Origin: Chromatiales bacterium (ex Bugula neritina AB1)
GTDB taxonomy: Bacteria > Pseudomonadota > Gammaproteobacteria > Granulosicoccales > Granulosicoccaceae
Direction: 5' to 3'
DNA: 64,000 nt
Assembly: GCA_001730015.1 (NCBI GenBank)
Contig: MDLA01000138.1
Coordinates: 46,053-110,052, forward strand
The position numbers were made by a program, and so were the translations under genes. Shown piece by piece: positions 54,471-63,675 of this stretch (position 1 is its first letter; the number at the start of each line of letters is the position of its first letter). The notes under the pieces were generated by a model, which ran no database searches, had not been told where the DNA came from, and was given only the letters and a program-made list of their open reading frames with translations.

Positions 54471-56777
54471 CTAAAAGAGTTCAAACTGCGCGCTGGTAAT
54501 TGCTTCATAGCTTGTCTCAAAAAAATGCAAAATCCCGTCGGCCACTGGTGCAAGCTGGCGATCTACATAGTGCTGATAATCCAGTGCAGACACACGCTCA
54601 TCTGCAGGTTCAGGCCCGTTTACGGTGATGACATAGTGGATCCAGCTACCCGGACTACCAGACAACTTGCGCGCCGCCTGCACATGTGGAGGTACATTAC
54701 GCGAATACTCGGATAGCCTGCGCCGCAGCCGCTTTCTATAAACCAGTTTTTCATCGAGTTCACCCGCCAGTAACTCTGCTGTTGTTTCTTTAATCAACTC
54801 TTTAACCGGGTCATCGTTGAATACTTTTTCGTACAAAATACGCTGGAACTCACGAGCCAGTGGAGTCCAGTCTGTGCGCACGGCTTCGAGGCCTTTGAAA
54901 ATCACCTCAGTGCTACCGTCTGTTTTCCTTACCTTGCCCGCGTAGCGTTTTTTACTCCCGGACTCTGAACCACGAACTGTCGGCATTACAAATCGCAGGT
55001 AATGGGTTTCGAATTCCACCTCAAGATAAGACGGTAGCTGGTATCGCTGCTGTAGCACTTGACACCAGTATTCATTAAGCTGTGTTTGCAATTCCAGCCC
55101 GGCACTATTCGCCTGCGCCGCGTTTTTATTGTCTCCCAGAAGTACAAACAATGAATCAGTATCACCATAAATGACGGTGTAACCTGCAGCCTGAATCTGT
55201 TCGCGGCTGGCTAGAATAATTTCGTGACCACGCCGGGTAATACTGCTCGCTAGCTGATGATGATGAAAGCGGCAGCCACTTGAACCCAACACGCCATAGA
55301 GTGAATTCATAATGATCTTTATCGCTTGTGACAAAGCGGCATCGCTATTGGCTTTCGCTTCATCACGTTTGCTCCACAATTCCCGGATCAACTCGGGCAA
55401 TATGTGCTGCGTACGGGAAAAACTGGCTCCTTCAAAACCCGGAACGCCGTTTTCGTCAGCAACAGCGAGCCCCAGCGGGTCGATAAGAAATGTCCGGATA
55501 ATACTCGGGTACAGGCTTTTGAAATCTAGCACAATTACGTTTTTATAGATTCCCGGTTGCGAGTCCAGCACGTAGCCCCCGGGGCTGCCGCTGGAATTAT
55601 CAATGGGACTCGCCGGCGCAACAAACCCCTTGCGATGCAGGCGCGGCAAGTACAAATTATCAAAGGTCTGCACCGCACCGCCGGTTTTATCAATCGCAAG
55701 CCCGGTCATTTGTGCGCGTTGAATAGCGAAATTGATCAAATCGGTTTTCGCAAAGACCTCGGTCACCAGCCGGCAGTCTTCTATGTTGTACCGGGCAAGT
55801 GCTGGCTTGTCGTGCTGATACATTTCATTGATGTGCGCCAGCCGGTCAGATGCTGAAATGGTTTTTCCACGCCCCAACAGCTGCTGTGCCACATGCTCAA
55901 GCGCAAAGCTCTCGAAACTCCAGAATGCTGCTCGCAAGGTATCTATACCATCAAGCACAGCGCGCCCGGGAATGCGCGCCAGACGAATCTGGTTACTCGA
56001 CCCTGGCTGCAGAATCGCAGATTCCTCACCACCTCGCCCGATAGCAAAGGGCACACGAAGCTCCCTGCAACGCTCTGCCAGAAAGTTCAAATCGAAATTA
56101 ATGACATTCCAGCCGATCAGGACATCGGGGTCCAGTCGCTGTATCAGCTGGAAAAACGCTACCAGCATAGAGTGTTCGGTATCAAAGTACTGCAATTGAA
56201 AATCGCTTTCTGCAGGTGGTGAACCTTCAGCCACCATCAATACGATCGAGGTCTCGCCACTGTGCACCGCTATAGAATAAAGTCGACCGGTCAGCCCTTC
56301 GGTTTCAATATCTATCGAGGCTAGAGAAAATAACGGCTTGTACACTAAAGGCCTGAGTTTTGGACTTACTATCTCCCGGTAACCGTGGCGTTGATGAAGC
56401 TCGCCCTCCGCGGTAAAACCTGCACTGATAAACCGCTCCATCAAAAAGCGATCAGTTGGTTTGATATCACTCTCCAGAAGATCAGTAGCGTAGCGCTGAT
56501 TCAGGTGCGTCATATCGCGCTGACGCACTGTATAGATGCCATCCACAGGCGCTCCGTCTGGCGATGCCAGCGACAATGGCTTGCGCTCTGCACCGGCAGG
56601 CAGGTTTATTTTTTTACTCCGTTCTACAAAGCAGACCGGGCGCTGGGCGGGAATATGGATTCGAAGCGGGCCATCAGCAGTGCAGGCCCAGTAAGAGAGA
56701 TCGACTCCGGATGTCAGGTCACGCCATTGTCTGGATAGCAAAAAACCCTCAGTAGTTTCAATACCCAACAATGTCAC
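54471..56777 (-). CDS. polB: DNA polymerase II (family B)
   Basis: A 768-residue family-B DNA polymerase with 3'-5' proofreading, used in translesion and replication restart (E. coli PolB is about 783). Exonuclease motifs are LASIDIETEG (Asp156, Glu158), GWNVINFDLNF and YNIEDCRLVTEVF. Polymerase motifs are DFKSLYPSIIRTF (A), IIMNSLYGVLGSSG (B) and VIYGDTDSLFV (C). The start is GTG at 56777. In E. coli this gene is SOS-induced, but I found no convincing LexA box (CTG-N10-CAG) in the ~160 bp upstream. Identification is secure. Confidence 0.96.
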   Translation of the reverse strand: MTLLGIETTEGFLLSRQWRDLTSGVDLSYWACTADGPLRIHIPAQRPVCFVERSKKINLPAGAERKPLSLASPDGAPVDGIYTVRQRDMTHLNQRYATDLLESDIKPTDRFLMERFISAGFTAEGELHQRHGYREIVSPKLRPLVYKPLFSLASIDIETEGLTGRLYSIAVHSGETSIVLMVAEGSPPAESDFQLQYFDTEHSMLVAFFQLIQRLDPDVLIGWNVINFDLNFLAERCRELRVPFAIGRGGEESAILQPGSSNQIRLARIPGRAVLDGIDTLRAAFWSFESFALEHVAQQLLGRGKTISASDRLAHINEMYQHDKPALARYNIEDCRLVTEVFAKTDLINFAIQRAQMTGLAIDKTGGAVQTFDNLYLPRLHRKGFVAPASPIDNSSGSPGGYVLDSQPGIYKNVIVLDFKSLYPSIIRTFLIDPLGLAVADENGVPGFEGASFSRTQHILPELIRELWSKRDEAKANSDAALSQAIKIIMNSLYGVLGSSGCRFHHHQLASSITRRGHEIILASREQIQAAGYTVIYGDTDSLFVLLGDNKNAAQANSAGLELQTQLNEYWCQVLQQRYQLPSYLEVEFETHYLRFVMPTVRGSESGSKKRYAGKVRKTDGSTEVIFKGLEAVRTDWTPLAREFQRILYEKVFNDDPVKELIKETTAELLAGELDEKLVYRKRLRRRLSEYSRNVPPHVQAARKLSGSPGSWIHYVITVNGPEPADERVSALDYQHYVDRQLAPVADGILHFFETSYEAITSAQFELF

Positions 56778-56940
56778 CTGTTCTGAATCACCCGATTGCA
56801 GGCCTCACTACGATATTCGCTCATTGGAAAAAAGCCGAACGCAGTAAGTGTACTGCTCATAGTAACAACCTGTCAGCGCCATGAACAATATCGGCAAGCC
56901 ATCAGAAGAACGATAATCACCTGAGCAGGCCAGGAACTCT

Positions 56941-57300
56941 GTGAATTCAGGCGAAATACCTGATCCTGCCGGTTTTCTGTCTACGCTTGTCTATACTTCA
57001 GACTTCCGGCATACCGACAAGTCAAACCGAAGATTGATGATGAGCCAGGCAACATCTGCAATCCCCTCTGAAATTTCCTTTGATCAATTCCGCTTCGCTC
57101 TGGAATACGACTGGTGCCCAGACCCGCTGAGCGGAATCGCAGTCTGGGTGTGGTTTCGAGGAGAGCCGTGCTGTGATGACAACGGCCATCAGTATCGCTT
57201 TTACCTGCCACTCGGGGTTAAAAGTTCAACAGTCAGAGATATCTGCAAGGCATTCGCTGCAGCGACCCACTGCGATTCCCTATCGTTTGCGATGCAGTAA
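56941..57300 (+). CDS. Hypothetical protein
   Basis: A 119-residue frame from a GTG at 56941 (AGGAAC upstream); an alternative ATG at 57037 (MMSQATSA) gives 87 residues and may be the real start. The C-terminal part has a beta-rich look (IAVWVWFRGEPCC, HQYRFYLPLGVKSSTVRDI) with three Cys. No family was recognised. It is divergent from polB and is followed 15 bp later by a hairpin, which supports it being a transcribed unit. Confidence 0.45.
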   Translation: MNSGEIPDPAGFLSTLVYTSDFRHTDKSNRRLMMSQATSAIPSEISFDQFRFALEYDWCPDPLSGIAVWVWFRGEPCCDDNGHQYRFYLPLGVKSSTVRDICKAFAAATHCDSLSFAMQ

Positions 57301-57315
57301 GAGTTCTCGAAAAAG

Positions 57316-57344
57316 ACTGCAGCTCACCTAGTGTGAGCTGCAGT
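57316..57344. terminator. Perfect 12-bp hairpin with A/T flank
   Basis: ACTGCAGCTCAC (57316-57327) pairs with GTGAGCTGCAGT (57333-57344) through a 5-nt loop. On the minus strand it is followed by CTTTTTC, the form of an intrinsic terminator for transcripts coming from the GNAT gene at 57628-58065. On the plus strand it has no T-run but lies 15 bp after the preceding frame. A second hairpin, GCGTGATT/AATCACGC at 57351-57370 (ATTT loop), follows. Confidence 0.65.
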
Positions 57345-57430
57345 TAGTGTGCGTGATTATTTAATCACGCGGCCTGTTTGCCTGGCAGGTTTTGCGGCTG
57401 GTAACAACAACGACAACGGGTGTGCTACAA

Positions 57431-57586
57431 ATGAGTGCATCCGACGCCAGTGAACCTGTACCCGCAACTGTGCAATTGTTATGCAAGCAATGTTTCGGTT
57501 TGACAATTCAATTGCGTGAGCGTGAAATTGCCTGCAACTTTACTGTACGGCGGCCCGGAACTGAAAAACCAGCCATACTGGCATAG
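57431..57586 (+). CDS. Possible small Cys-containing protein
   Basis: A 51-residue frame beginning MSASDASEPVPATVQLLCKQ, with C-x2-C (CKQC) and a later Cys (IACNF). No clear ribosome site precedes the ATG, and it sits where minus-strand readthrough of the GNAT gene would pass. It could be a small zinc-binding protein but may be a chance frame. It occupies most of a 325-bp stretch that otherwise holds only the hairpins at 57316-57370. Confidence 0.2.
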   Translation: MSASDASEPVPATVQLLCKQCFGLTIQLREREIACNFTVRRPGTEKPAILA

Positions 57587-57627
57587 AACAAGCAGCGGTC
57601 ACTTTCCACTACGCTGCAAACGATTGA

Positions 57628-58065
57628 TTAAGCACTTGCATCGTCGGCAATCAATCGTTTCCCGAGACTGATGGCATCGTCAACAACATAACCCTGTGAC
57701 TGGTAAAACTGAATCACGGCCTTGTTTTCCGTTCGCACCTGCAGATTCAGCTTCGGACAACCGAGAGAGATGAGTTTTTCCTCAAGAACCTCAATTAACG
57801 CTGTGCCACAGCCGCGCCCCTGAACCGCTGGCGCAACACTGAGGTAATTCATCCAGCCCCGGTGGCCGTCATAACCGCCCATCACACTACTGACTATTTC
57901 GCCATCGAGCTCACCGACCAGAAACAGATCACTTCCATCTGCGAGCTTTCTTTGTATATCGAGCTCGGGATCATTCCAGGGTCGAATCAACCCGCACTCG
58001 CTCCATAAGAGAATTACCCGCTTTGTATCAGCTGTTGTGAAAGACCTGACAACAAACCTATCCAT
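57628..58065 (-). CDS. GNAT family acetyltransferase (YpeA-like)
   Basis: A 145-residue N-acetyltransferase. It shows the acetyl-CoA motif A (QGRGCGTALIEVLEEKLISLG, with the Q/R-x-x-G-x-G/A pattern) and the later NKAVIQFYQSQGY segment. The start VVRSFTTADTKRVILLW and RKLADGSDLFLVGELDGEIV are like the YpeA group. Substrate unknown; possibly a protein or ribosomal target. The start codon is 19 bp from the end of a MITE-like element, so the promoter is likely inside or next to that element. Confidence 0.9.
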   Translation of the reverse strand: MDRFVVRSFTTADTKRVILLWSECGLIRPWNDPELDIQRKLADGSDLFLVGELDGEIVSSVMGGYDGHRGWMNYLSVAPAVQGRGCGTALIEVLEEKLISLGCPKLNLQVRTENKAVIQFYQSQGYVVDDAISLGKRLIADDASA

Positions 58066-58083
58066 CGAAACACCCTGATTTAA

Positions 58084-58258
58084 CCCGCATTATTCACGGG
58101 ATTGACAGAAACTTACTTGACCCTTGATTCCACAGAGAATTTTTTCTCTTGCAAATATCAGTAAGTATTCGACGCAAGAAGAAAATCCACTGTGAAAACC
58201 CTTGCCGTGAACAAATAAGGTCCACCCGATATCGTCACCACCCCATGCATAATGCGGG
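58084..58258 (-). mobile_element. MITE-like element, copy C (175 bp, TTAA target duplication)
   Basis: In the opposite orientation to copies A and B. Left end CCCGCATTATTCACGGG and right end the complement of CCCGCATTATGCATGGG. It is flanked exactly by TTAA on both sides (58080-58083 and 58259-58262). Inner blocks match copy B read in reverse (CCACAGAGAATTTTTTCTCTTGC, ATCAGTAAGTATTCGACGC in parts). It fills the space between pyc (stop at 58271) and the GNAT start (58065) and may act as terminator for pyc and leader for the GNAT gene. Confidence 0.85.
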
Positions 58259-58270
58259 TTAAACTATGCG

Positions 58271-61200
58271 TCAATTAATAACGGCGAGCAGCTCACCAAT
58301 TTCGATCTGGCTCCCCGGGTGGACCAGAATCTCAGAGACAACCCCTGATTTCTCTGCATACAGTGTGGATTCCATTTTCATCGCCTCCAGAACCATGAGG
58401 GTCTGCCCTTTCTCTACTTTGTCTCCGCTGGCAACATTGACCGCCACAACCATACCCGGCATAGCCGCTGCGACGTGCTCGTCGTTGAGCGGGTCCGCTT
58501 GTCGATGTGACACCACGGTAGACATCAGGCTGGAGTCGGCAACCGTAACTTCACGTGGCTGGCCGTTGACTTCAAAAAATACGGTACGCCGGCCATCTTC
58601 GTGTGCATCTCCTACTGTCAGATATTTTATAATCAGAGCCTGCCCTCTGTCTTCGTCGATAACAATTTCTTCGCCGGCTCGCAAACCATAGAAAAACGCA
58701 GGTGTCGGCAATGCACTGGTGTCATCAAATTCATTTTGATGTGCGACAAACTCTTCAAATACTGCCGGATATAGTACGCTGGCAATAGCATCTTTGCGAT
58801 CGGGCTGGTGTCGACCGATTGATTCCAAACGTGCTATTTCGGCATCCAGATCTATTGATTCCAGCAATTTCCCAGGTCTGCTGCGAAGCGGTTTCTCGCC
58901 CCGCAATATACGCTGCTGCACTTTTTTAGGAAAACCCTTATACGGTTTTCCCATCATACCCTTGAACAGATCGATGACAGAATTCGGGAAAGCCAGTTCA
59001 CGTTCCGGATCCATAACCTCTTCGATTCCAAGATCATTGGCGACCATAAAAAGAGCCATGTCGCCTACTACTTTTGATGTTGGTGTTACCTTAACGATAT
59101 CACCAAACAACTGATTAACCGACGCATAGGTATCGCACACGGTTGTCCATTGATCAGCCAAACCTAATGCACGTGCCTGCTCGTATAAATTAGTGTACTG
59201 CCCACCCGGCATTTCGTGGCGATATAAATCGGCTGTTGCCGGAAGGGTTTCACTCATAAAAGGGGTATAGAAATCGCGCACCAGACGCCAGTAGTCAGCT
59301 ATTTCATCAAGCTTTACCGTATCAAGGCCGGTATTTCTGGAGTTGAACCGCAGCGCTTCTGCCAGCGTGTTGAGATTCGGCTGCGACGTTCCGCCAGACA
59401 ACGGTGCCATCGCTGCATCGGCTATATCGAGTTTGACTCCGCTGGCATTCATTATTGCTGCAGCCTGAATGCCGGCCGTATCGTGGGTATGAAAATGCAC
59501 CGGAATACTGAGCTCGGATTTCAGCTCTTTAGTCAGCATAACTGCCGCTTCCGGCTTGCACAGCCCTCCCATATCTTTAATACAGATTATATGGGCTCCC
59601 ATGTCTTCCAGCCGCTTGCCTAAATCTACGTAGTATTCGAGCGTATACTTACTGCGATCGGGATTCAGGATATCTCCGGTATAACACATAGAGGCTTCAC
59701 ACAACCCTCCATACTTTCGAACACTATCCATGGTCACTTTCATGTTAGGCGCCCAGTTCAATGCGTCAAATACACGGAATACGTCCATACCACAATCAAT
59801 AGATTGCCTGATAAATTCCCTGACAATGTTATCCGGGTAGTTAACATAACCAACCACGCTGGACGATCGCACCAGACACTGGAACAGAATATTCGGAATT
59901 CGCTCCCGCAATTGCTCCAGACGACGCCAGGGATCCTCCCTGAGAAAACGCATGGATGTATCAAATGTTGCACCGCCCCACATTTCTATAGAAAACAGAT
60001 CGGCGCAATTGTGAGCGTAGGCATCAGCAATATTCAGCATATCGTCTGTGCGCATTCGCGTTGCAAACAAAGACTGATGAGCATCGCGAAATGTGGTGTC
60101 AGTGATCAACAAACGTTTCTGCCTGGAGATCCACTTACTGAATTCTTCTGCGCCAAGTCGTTTATAGATATCGCGTGTACCCTCAGGCAACCCGGCACCG
60201 GTATCGATTTGCGGCAACGGTACCGGGTCGCGCCGACGCGACTCTGGCCGATCAACGACCAACGGGTTTTGATTGACCGCAACATCGGCCAGATACGCCA
60301 GCACTCTACTGGCGCGGCTGGGCTTATCGACAAAATCAAACAGCTCCGGCGTATTGTCTATAAACCGGGTATCGCATTGTCCCGAACGAAAGACCGGTTC
60401 GTCGAGCAACCTGAGTAAAAACGGGATATTGGTTTTCACACCCCGTACCCGAAACTCGTTCAGCGCGCGCTGCATTCTGGCAACTGCGCGCTCAAACCCC
60501 TTTCCCCGTGCACTGATTTTCACCAGCATTGAATCGTAGTAGGGTGTGACCACGGCACCAACAAACGCACTACCCGCATCGAGCCTGATACCAATACCAC
60601 TGGCTGATCGATATTGATTGATTCGTCCGTAATCCGGCGTGAAATTATTACCAGGATCTTCCGTGGTTACCCTGCACTGCAGGGCAAAACCCACAATGGA
60701 AATACTATCCTGATTTTGTATACCGACGAGTTCACCATCGAGACGCTCACCTTCGGCAATCAAAATCTGCGCACGGATCAGATCAATCCCGGTGACTTCC
60801 TCAGTGACAGTATGCTCGACCTGAATTCGCGGATTTACTTCTATAAAAAAGAATTTATCGCTGTCTGCATCAACCAGAAACTCGACGGTACCTGCATTTT
60901 CATAGCCGGACTCATTGGCAATTGCACAGGCGGCATTGCAGATCTTTTCACGCAGATCTGAAGCGAGGTTCGGCGCCGGGGCAATCTCCACAACCTTCTG
61001 ATAGCGCCTTTGCACGGAGCAATCACGCTCGTAAAGATGTACCAGCTGGCCGTGGCTGTCACCGAGTATCTGTACTTCTATATGCCGGGCATTACCAACA
61101 AAATTTTCAATAAATACATCTGAACTTCCAAACGCGGCATGGGATTCACGCTGAGAAGCTTCCAGCGCCTGTTTGAACTCACTCTCTTTTTTCACCACGC

Positions 61201-61723
61201 GCATGCCACGGCCGCCACCGCCATGTGCCGCCTTCAACATTACCGGGAAACCCAGCTTTTTCGCATCTTTCAGGCCACTGGCCGCTGAGGTGATTGCTTT
61301 TTTGCTGCCGCCCAATACCGGCACACCTGCTTTCTCTGCCAGCGCACGCGCCGATGTTTTATCGCCCAGTGCATCGAGTGTGTCGGTACGAGGTCCGATA
61401 AAGATAATGCCTTCTTCGCGACACCGACGGGCAAACTCCGGGTTCTCGGACAGGAATCCATAACCCGGGTGAATCGCATCGATCTTCTGTTTTTTTGCTA
61501 TGGCAACGATCGCTTCTATATCAAGATAGCTTCTAATCGGCTCACCCGCTACTCCGACCTGATACGATTCATCTGCCTGAAACCGATGCAATGCATAGCG
61601 ATCTTCGTGACTATAAATCGCAACGGCCACCAGCCCCAATTCATGGGCACTGCGAAATACCCGAATGGCAATTTCACTTCGGTTAGCTACTAAAATTCGC
61701 TTTATTTTTTTTACTGAGTTCAA
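58271..61723 (-). CDS. pyc: Pyruvate carboxylase, single-chain
   Basis: Biotin-dependent anaplerotic enzyme making oxaloacetate from pyruvate. From the TTG at 61723 it has 1150 residues, the usual Pyc length. The order is biotin carboxylase (about 1-460: RILVANRSEIAIRVFRSA, KAAHGGGGRGMRVV, FFIEVNPRIQVEHTVTE), then carboxyltransferase (about 550-830: ITDTTFRDAHQSLFATR, VHFHTHDTAG), then an allosteric/PC-tetramerisation region and a C-terminal biotinyl domain with VLEAMKMEST (the biotinylated Lys). The frame continues upstream to a GTG at 61798, which would add about 25 atypical residues; I prefer 61723. All catalytic parts are in one chain, in contrast to the two-subunit form of some bacteria. 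Confidence 0.94.
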   Translation of the reverse strand: MNSVKKIKRILVANRSEIAIRVFRSAHELGLVAVAIYSHEDRYALHRFQADESYQVGVAGEPIRSYLDIEAIVAIAKKQKIDAIHPGYGFLSENPEFARRCREEGIIFIGPRTDTLDALGDKTSARALAEKAGVPVLGGSKKAITSAASGLKDAKKLGFPVMLKAAHGGGGRGMRVVKKESEFKQALEASQRESHAAFGSSDVFIENFVGNARHIEVQILGDSHGQLVHLYERDCSVQRRYQKVVEIAPAPNLASDLREKICNAACAIANESGYENAGTVEFLVDADSDKFFFIEVNPRIQVEHTVTEEVTGIDLIRAQILIAEGERLDGELVGIQNQDSISIVGFALQCRVTTEDPGNNFTPDYGRINQYRSASGIGIRLDAGSAFVGAVVTPYYDSMLVKISARGKGFERAVARMQRALNEFRVRGVKTNIPFLLRLLDEPVFRSGQCDTRFIDNTPELFDFVDKPSRASRVLAYLADVAVNQNPLVVDRPESRRRDPVPLPQIDTGAGLPEGTRDIYKRLGAEEFSKWISRQKRLLITDTTFRDAHQSLFATRMRTDDMLNIADAYAHNCADLFSIEMWGGATFDTSMRFLREDPWRRLEQLRERIPNILFQCLVRSSSVVGYVNYPDNIVREFIRQSIDCGMDVFRVFDALNWAPNMKVTMDSVRKYGGLCEASMCYTGDILNPDRSKYTLEYYVDLGKRLEDMGAHIICIKDMGGLCKPEAAVMLTKELKSELSIPVHFHTHDTAGIQAAAIMNASGVKLDIADAAMAPLSGGTSQPNLNTLAEALRFNSRNTGLDTVKLDEIADYWRLVRDFYTPFMSETLPATADLYRHEMPGGQYTNLYEQARALGLADQWTTVCDTYASVNQLFGDIVKVTPTSKVVGDMALFMVANDLGIEEVMDPERELAFPNSVIDLFKGMMGKPYKGFPKKVQQRILRGEKPLRSRPGKLLESIDLDAEIARLESIGRHQPDRKDAIASVLYPAVFEEFVAHQNEFDDTSALPTPAFFYGLRAGEEIVIDEDRGQALIIKYLTVGDAHEDGRRTVFFEVNGQPREVTVADSSLMSTVVSHRQADPLNDEHVAAAMPGMVVAVNVASGDKVEKGQTLMVLEAMKMESTLYAEKSGVVSEILVHPGSQIEIGELLAVIN

Positions 61724-61853
61724 TCTCGATACCTGCGGATTCTTACAGACGCTTATAATTGGTAAGCGCGTGGTTGATGTCGTTAATTTCAGCTGCACAC
61801 ATGAAGAGCATTAGTACAGGTCGGCCGGAGCTTGTACGGGAACGAAAAATCGG

Positions 61854-62630
61854 CTATCTATACAAACGCCGGGCTCCCAGACGATCATGTATTGCATTGG
61901 ATTGCTCCGGCGTAATCCGCAGACCCTTCGCCAATGCATCCAGGTATTGCGCCTCTCTCTGGTTATCGAGCTGAACGGCTGTCAGAGAGATAGCATATAC
62001 ATCTTCTTCTATACCCCTGGGTACTGTCTGAATAAAAGTCGCTACATTACACCCCCTGGCCATCTCGGCACGAATGAAGTCTGCCTCCTCCGCTCCAATA
62101 TTACCGATCTTCTGCATAATAACCTGCTGTTCTTTTTCATCGAGTCTGCCGTCACTGAGGCCCGCCTGAATCATAGCGCGCAAGTAAACCTCGGATTGCT
62201 TGTCTATACCCACTGCCGGTTCCAGAGAAGGAACCTCAAAAGGGTTTTGACCACTGCCAGCCCGCTTGTTGCCAGTTTGTGCAGGGCCGCCACCAAAACC
62301 GCCGCTTGTCCGGCCATTATCTCTTGAGGGCGCTCTGGTAAATTCTTTCAACGCTTTACCTAATAAGTCGCCAAGCCCTCCGGCACCGGACGCAGGCTTC
62401 TGACCATTGCCGAAAGTCGTGGATCTGGACTGGTCACCGCTGACCGAGCCACCACTTTGTGCCGGTCTGTCACCGCCGAAAACGCCACCGCCAGTTGAGT
62501 CAGAACGACGATCTGAACCCACGCCAAGCAAATCCTCCAGCATTTTCGCGCCGGATTGAGTATTAAGGGATCCACTGCCACGATTACCACCGCCAAGCAA
62601 TTCACCTAATATTTTTGAAGCATCGACCAT
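61854..62630 (-). CDS. DUF533 family protein (YebE-like)
   Basis: A 258-residue protein with a Gly/Ser/Arg-rich, disordered first half (LGGGNRGSGSLNTQ, GGGVFGGDRPAQSGG) and a C-terminal helical DUF533 domain (about residues 140-250: AMIQAGLSDGRLDEKEQQVI, MARGCNVATFIQTVPRG, RITPEQSNAIHDRLG), related to the TerB fold. A strong AGGAGA ribosome site precedes the ATG. The family has no settled function; E. coli YebE is an inner-membrane-associated protein in a stress regulon. No membrane helix is evident here. Confidence 0.88.
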   Translation of the reverse strand: MVDASKILGELLGGGNRGSGSLNTQSGAKMLEDLLGVGSDRRSDSTGGGVFGGDRPAQSGGSVSGDQSRSTTFGNGQKPASGAGGLGDLLGKALKEFTRAPSRDNGRTSGGFGGGPAQTGNKRAGSGQNPFEVPSLEPAVGIDKQSEVYLRAMIQAGLSDGRLDEKEQQVIMQKIGNIGAEEADFIRAEMARGCNVATFIQTVPRGIEEDVYAISLTAVQLDNQREAQYLDALAKGLRITPEQSNAIHDRLGARRLYR

Positions 62631-62812
62631 AATTATATCTCCTGATTCCTGCCGCCCAATCTGCAGTGCTCACTTAAATAGCACTGGCAAATAATTAGCA
62701 CCGGTAAATACTGTTCGAATAAATACCGGCTATTTGACTATTGAATGTAAGTATTTCCCGTACCTTCTGGATAATGCACGATAAGGTCACTAAATTATCA
62801 CAGTCACTGATT

Positions 62813-63250
62813 TCACGACTTTTTCAACGCTGCTCTTTCCTCGATTCTTGGTTTCAGGGCATCCAGAGAATAGCCTGCCGCTGCGGCGATTTGCAGAATC
62901 TCTTCAGTTGCCCGGTGACCCGCCTGACTCAGCGCCCATAACACTGTACAGCGGGTTCCTGTCCGGCAATAGGCTAGCACCGGGCCGGGTAAATTTTGTA
63001 GTTCATCTGAAAAGCTGTCGACATCGGCATCACTGATCTGAGAACCGTTCACCGGCTGCGATTCGCACATCAAACCGAGAGCATCAGCCTGCTTTTGGAT
63101 TTGGGAATACTCCGGTTGACCAGCCTCTTCACCATCAGGCCGGTTACATAAAATTGCGCGAAACCCAGCACCGTCTATTTCCGCCACGTCCGCCGCGGTT
63201 AGCTGCGAGGCTACAAATAAATTTTCAGTCAACTTGCGAACATCGGCCAC
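62813..63250 (-). CDS. DUF442/TIGR01244 rhodanese- or PTP-like sulfur transferase family protein
   Basis: A 145-residue protein, start GTG with GGAGAA upstream. It has the family pattern LTENLFVASQLTAADVAEI, ILCNRPDGEE and the active loop LAYCRTGTRCTVLW with Cys as nucleophile in C-x5-R. This resembles tyrosine phosphatases and BLH-type proteins; family members are linked to sulfur or sulfide metabolism in some bacteria. Exact activity is unknown. It is preceded by a 425-bp gene-free region. Confidence 0.87.
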   Translation of the reverse strand: MADVRKLTENLFVASQLTAADVAEIDGAGFRAILCNRPDGEEAGQPEYSQIQKQADALGLMCESQPVNGSQISDADVDSFSDELQNLPGPVLAYCRTGTRCTVLWALSQAGHRATEEILQIAAAAGYSLDALKPRIEERAALKKS

Positions 63251-63675
63251 GTAAGGTTCTCCATAGAGATTTCACCGGATTACTCCGGTATTTGAATTTG
63301 AATATGATCAGTAACCACGAATTGGCGAAAACCTCGTGGGACTCTGGGCGGTCATTGTACGTTGTCCGTGCGCGCACTTCACGTTCGGTTGCCGTCGATT
63401 CGATCGAATTTAATTCGCCTGTATCATCAACGGAAAAATCTAGAGCTTACCGCGATTAAAAATTGTTCAAAGCTAAAGAACTAAATCGAGCTACCTGTGT
63501 CCGAAAATAGAATAATTGTACGCACGAGTCGATTGGAATCAGAAAAATATTACCTGATAACACGCTTTCAACGCACAAACCTCGTGGTCCTCGCAATCGG
63601 CTTGGGCGACCCACACAACTAACCTGACCTCAACTCTGGTCAGCTTCCGGCCCCGGCCAACTAAGGAGAACATAG
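63251..63675. promoter_or_regulatory. Gene-free 425-bp region before the Cys-repeat protein
   Basis: Between the divergent DUF442 gene and the repeat-protein gene, no gene is supported. TTGGAA and GATAAC, 17 bp apart near 63534-63562, could be a weak sigma70 promoter for the repeat-protein gene. ATTCGATCGAATT (about 63398-63411) is a short palindrome. Evidence for any specific control is weak. Confidence 0.35.

Noticed and set aside
56778..56940. LexA (SOS) box upstream of polB
   Set aside because: No CTG-N10-CAG with the usual AT-rich core was found in the region, despite the E. coli precedent.
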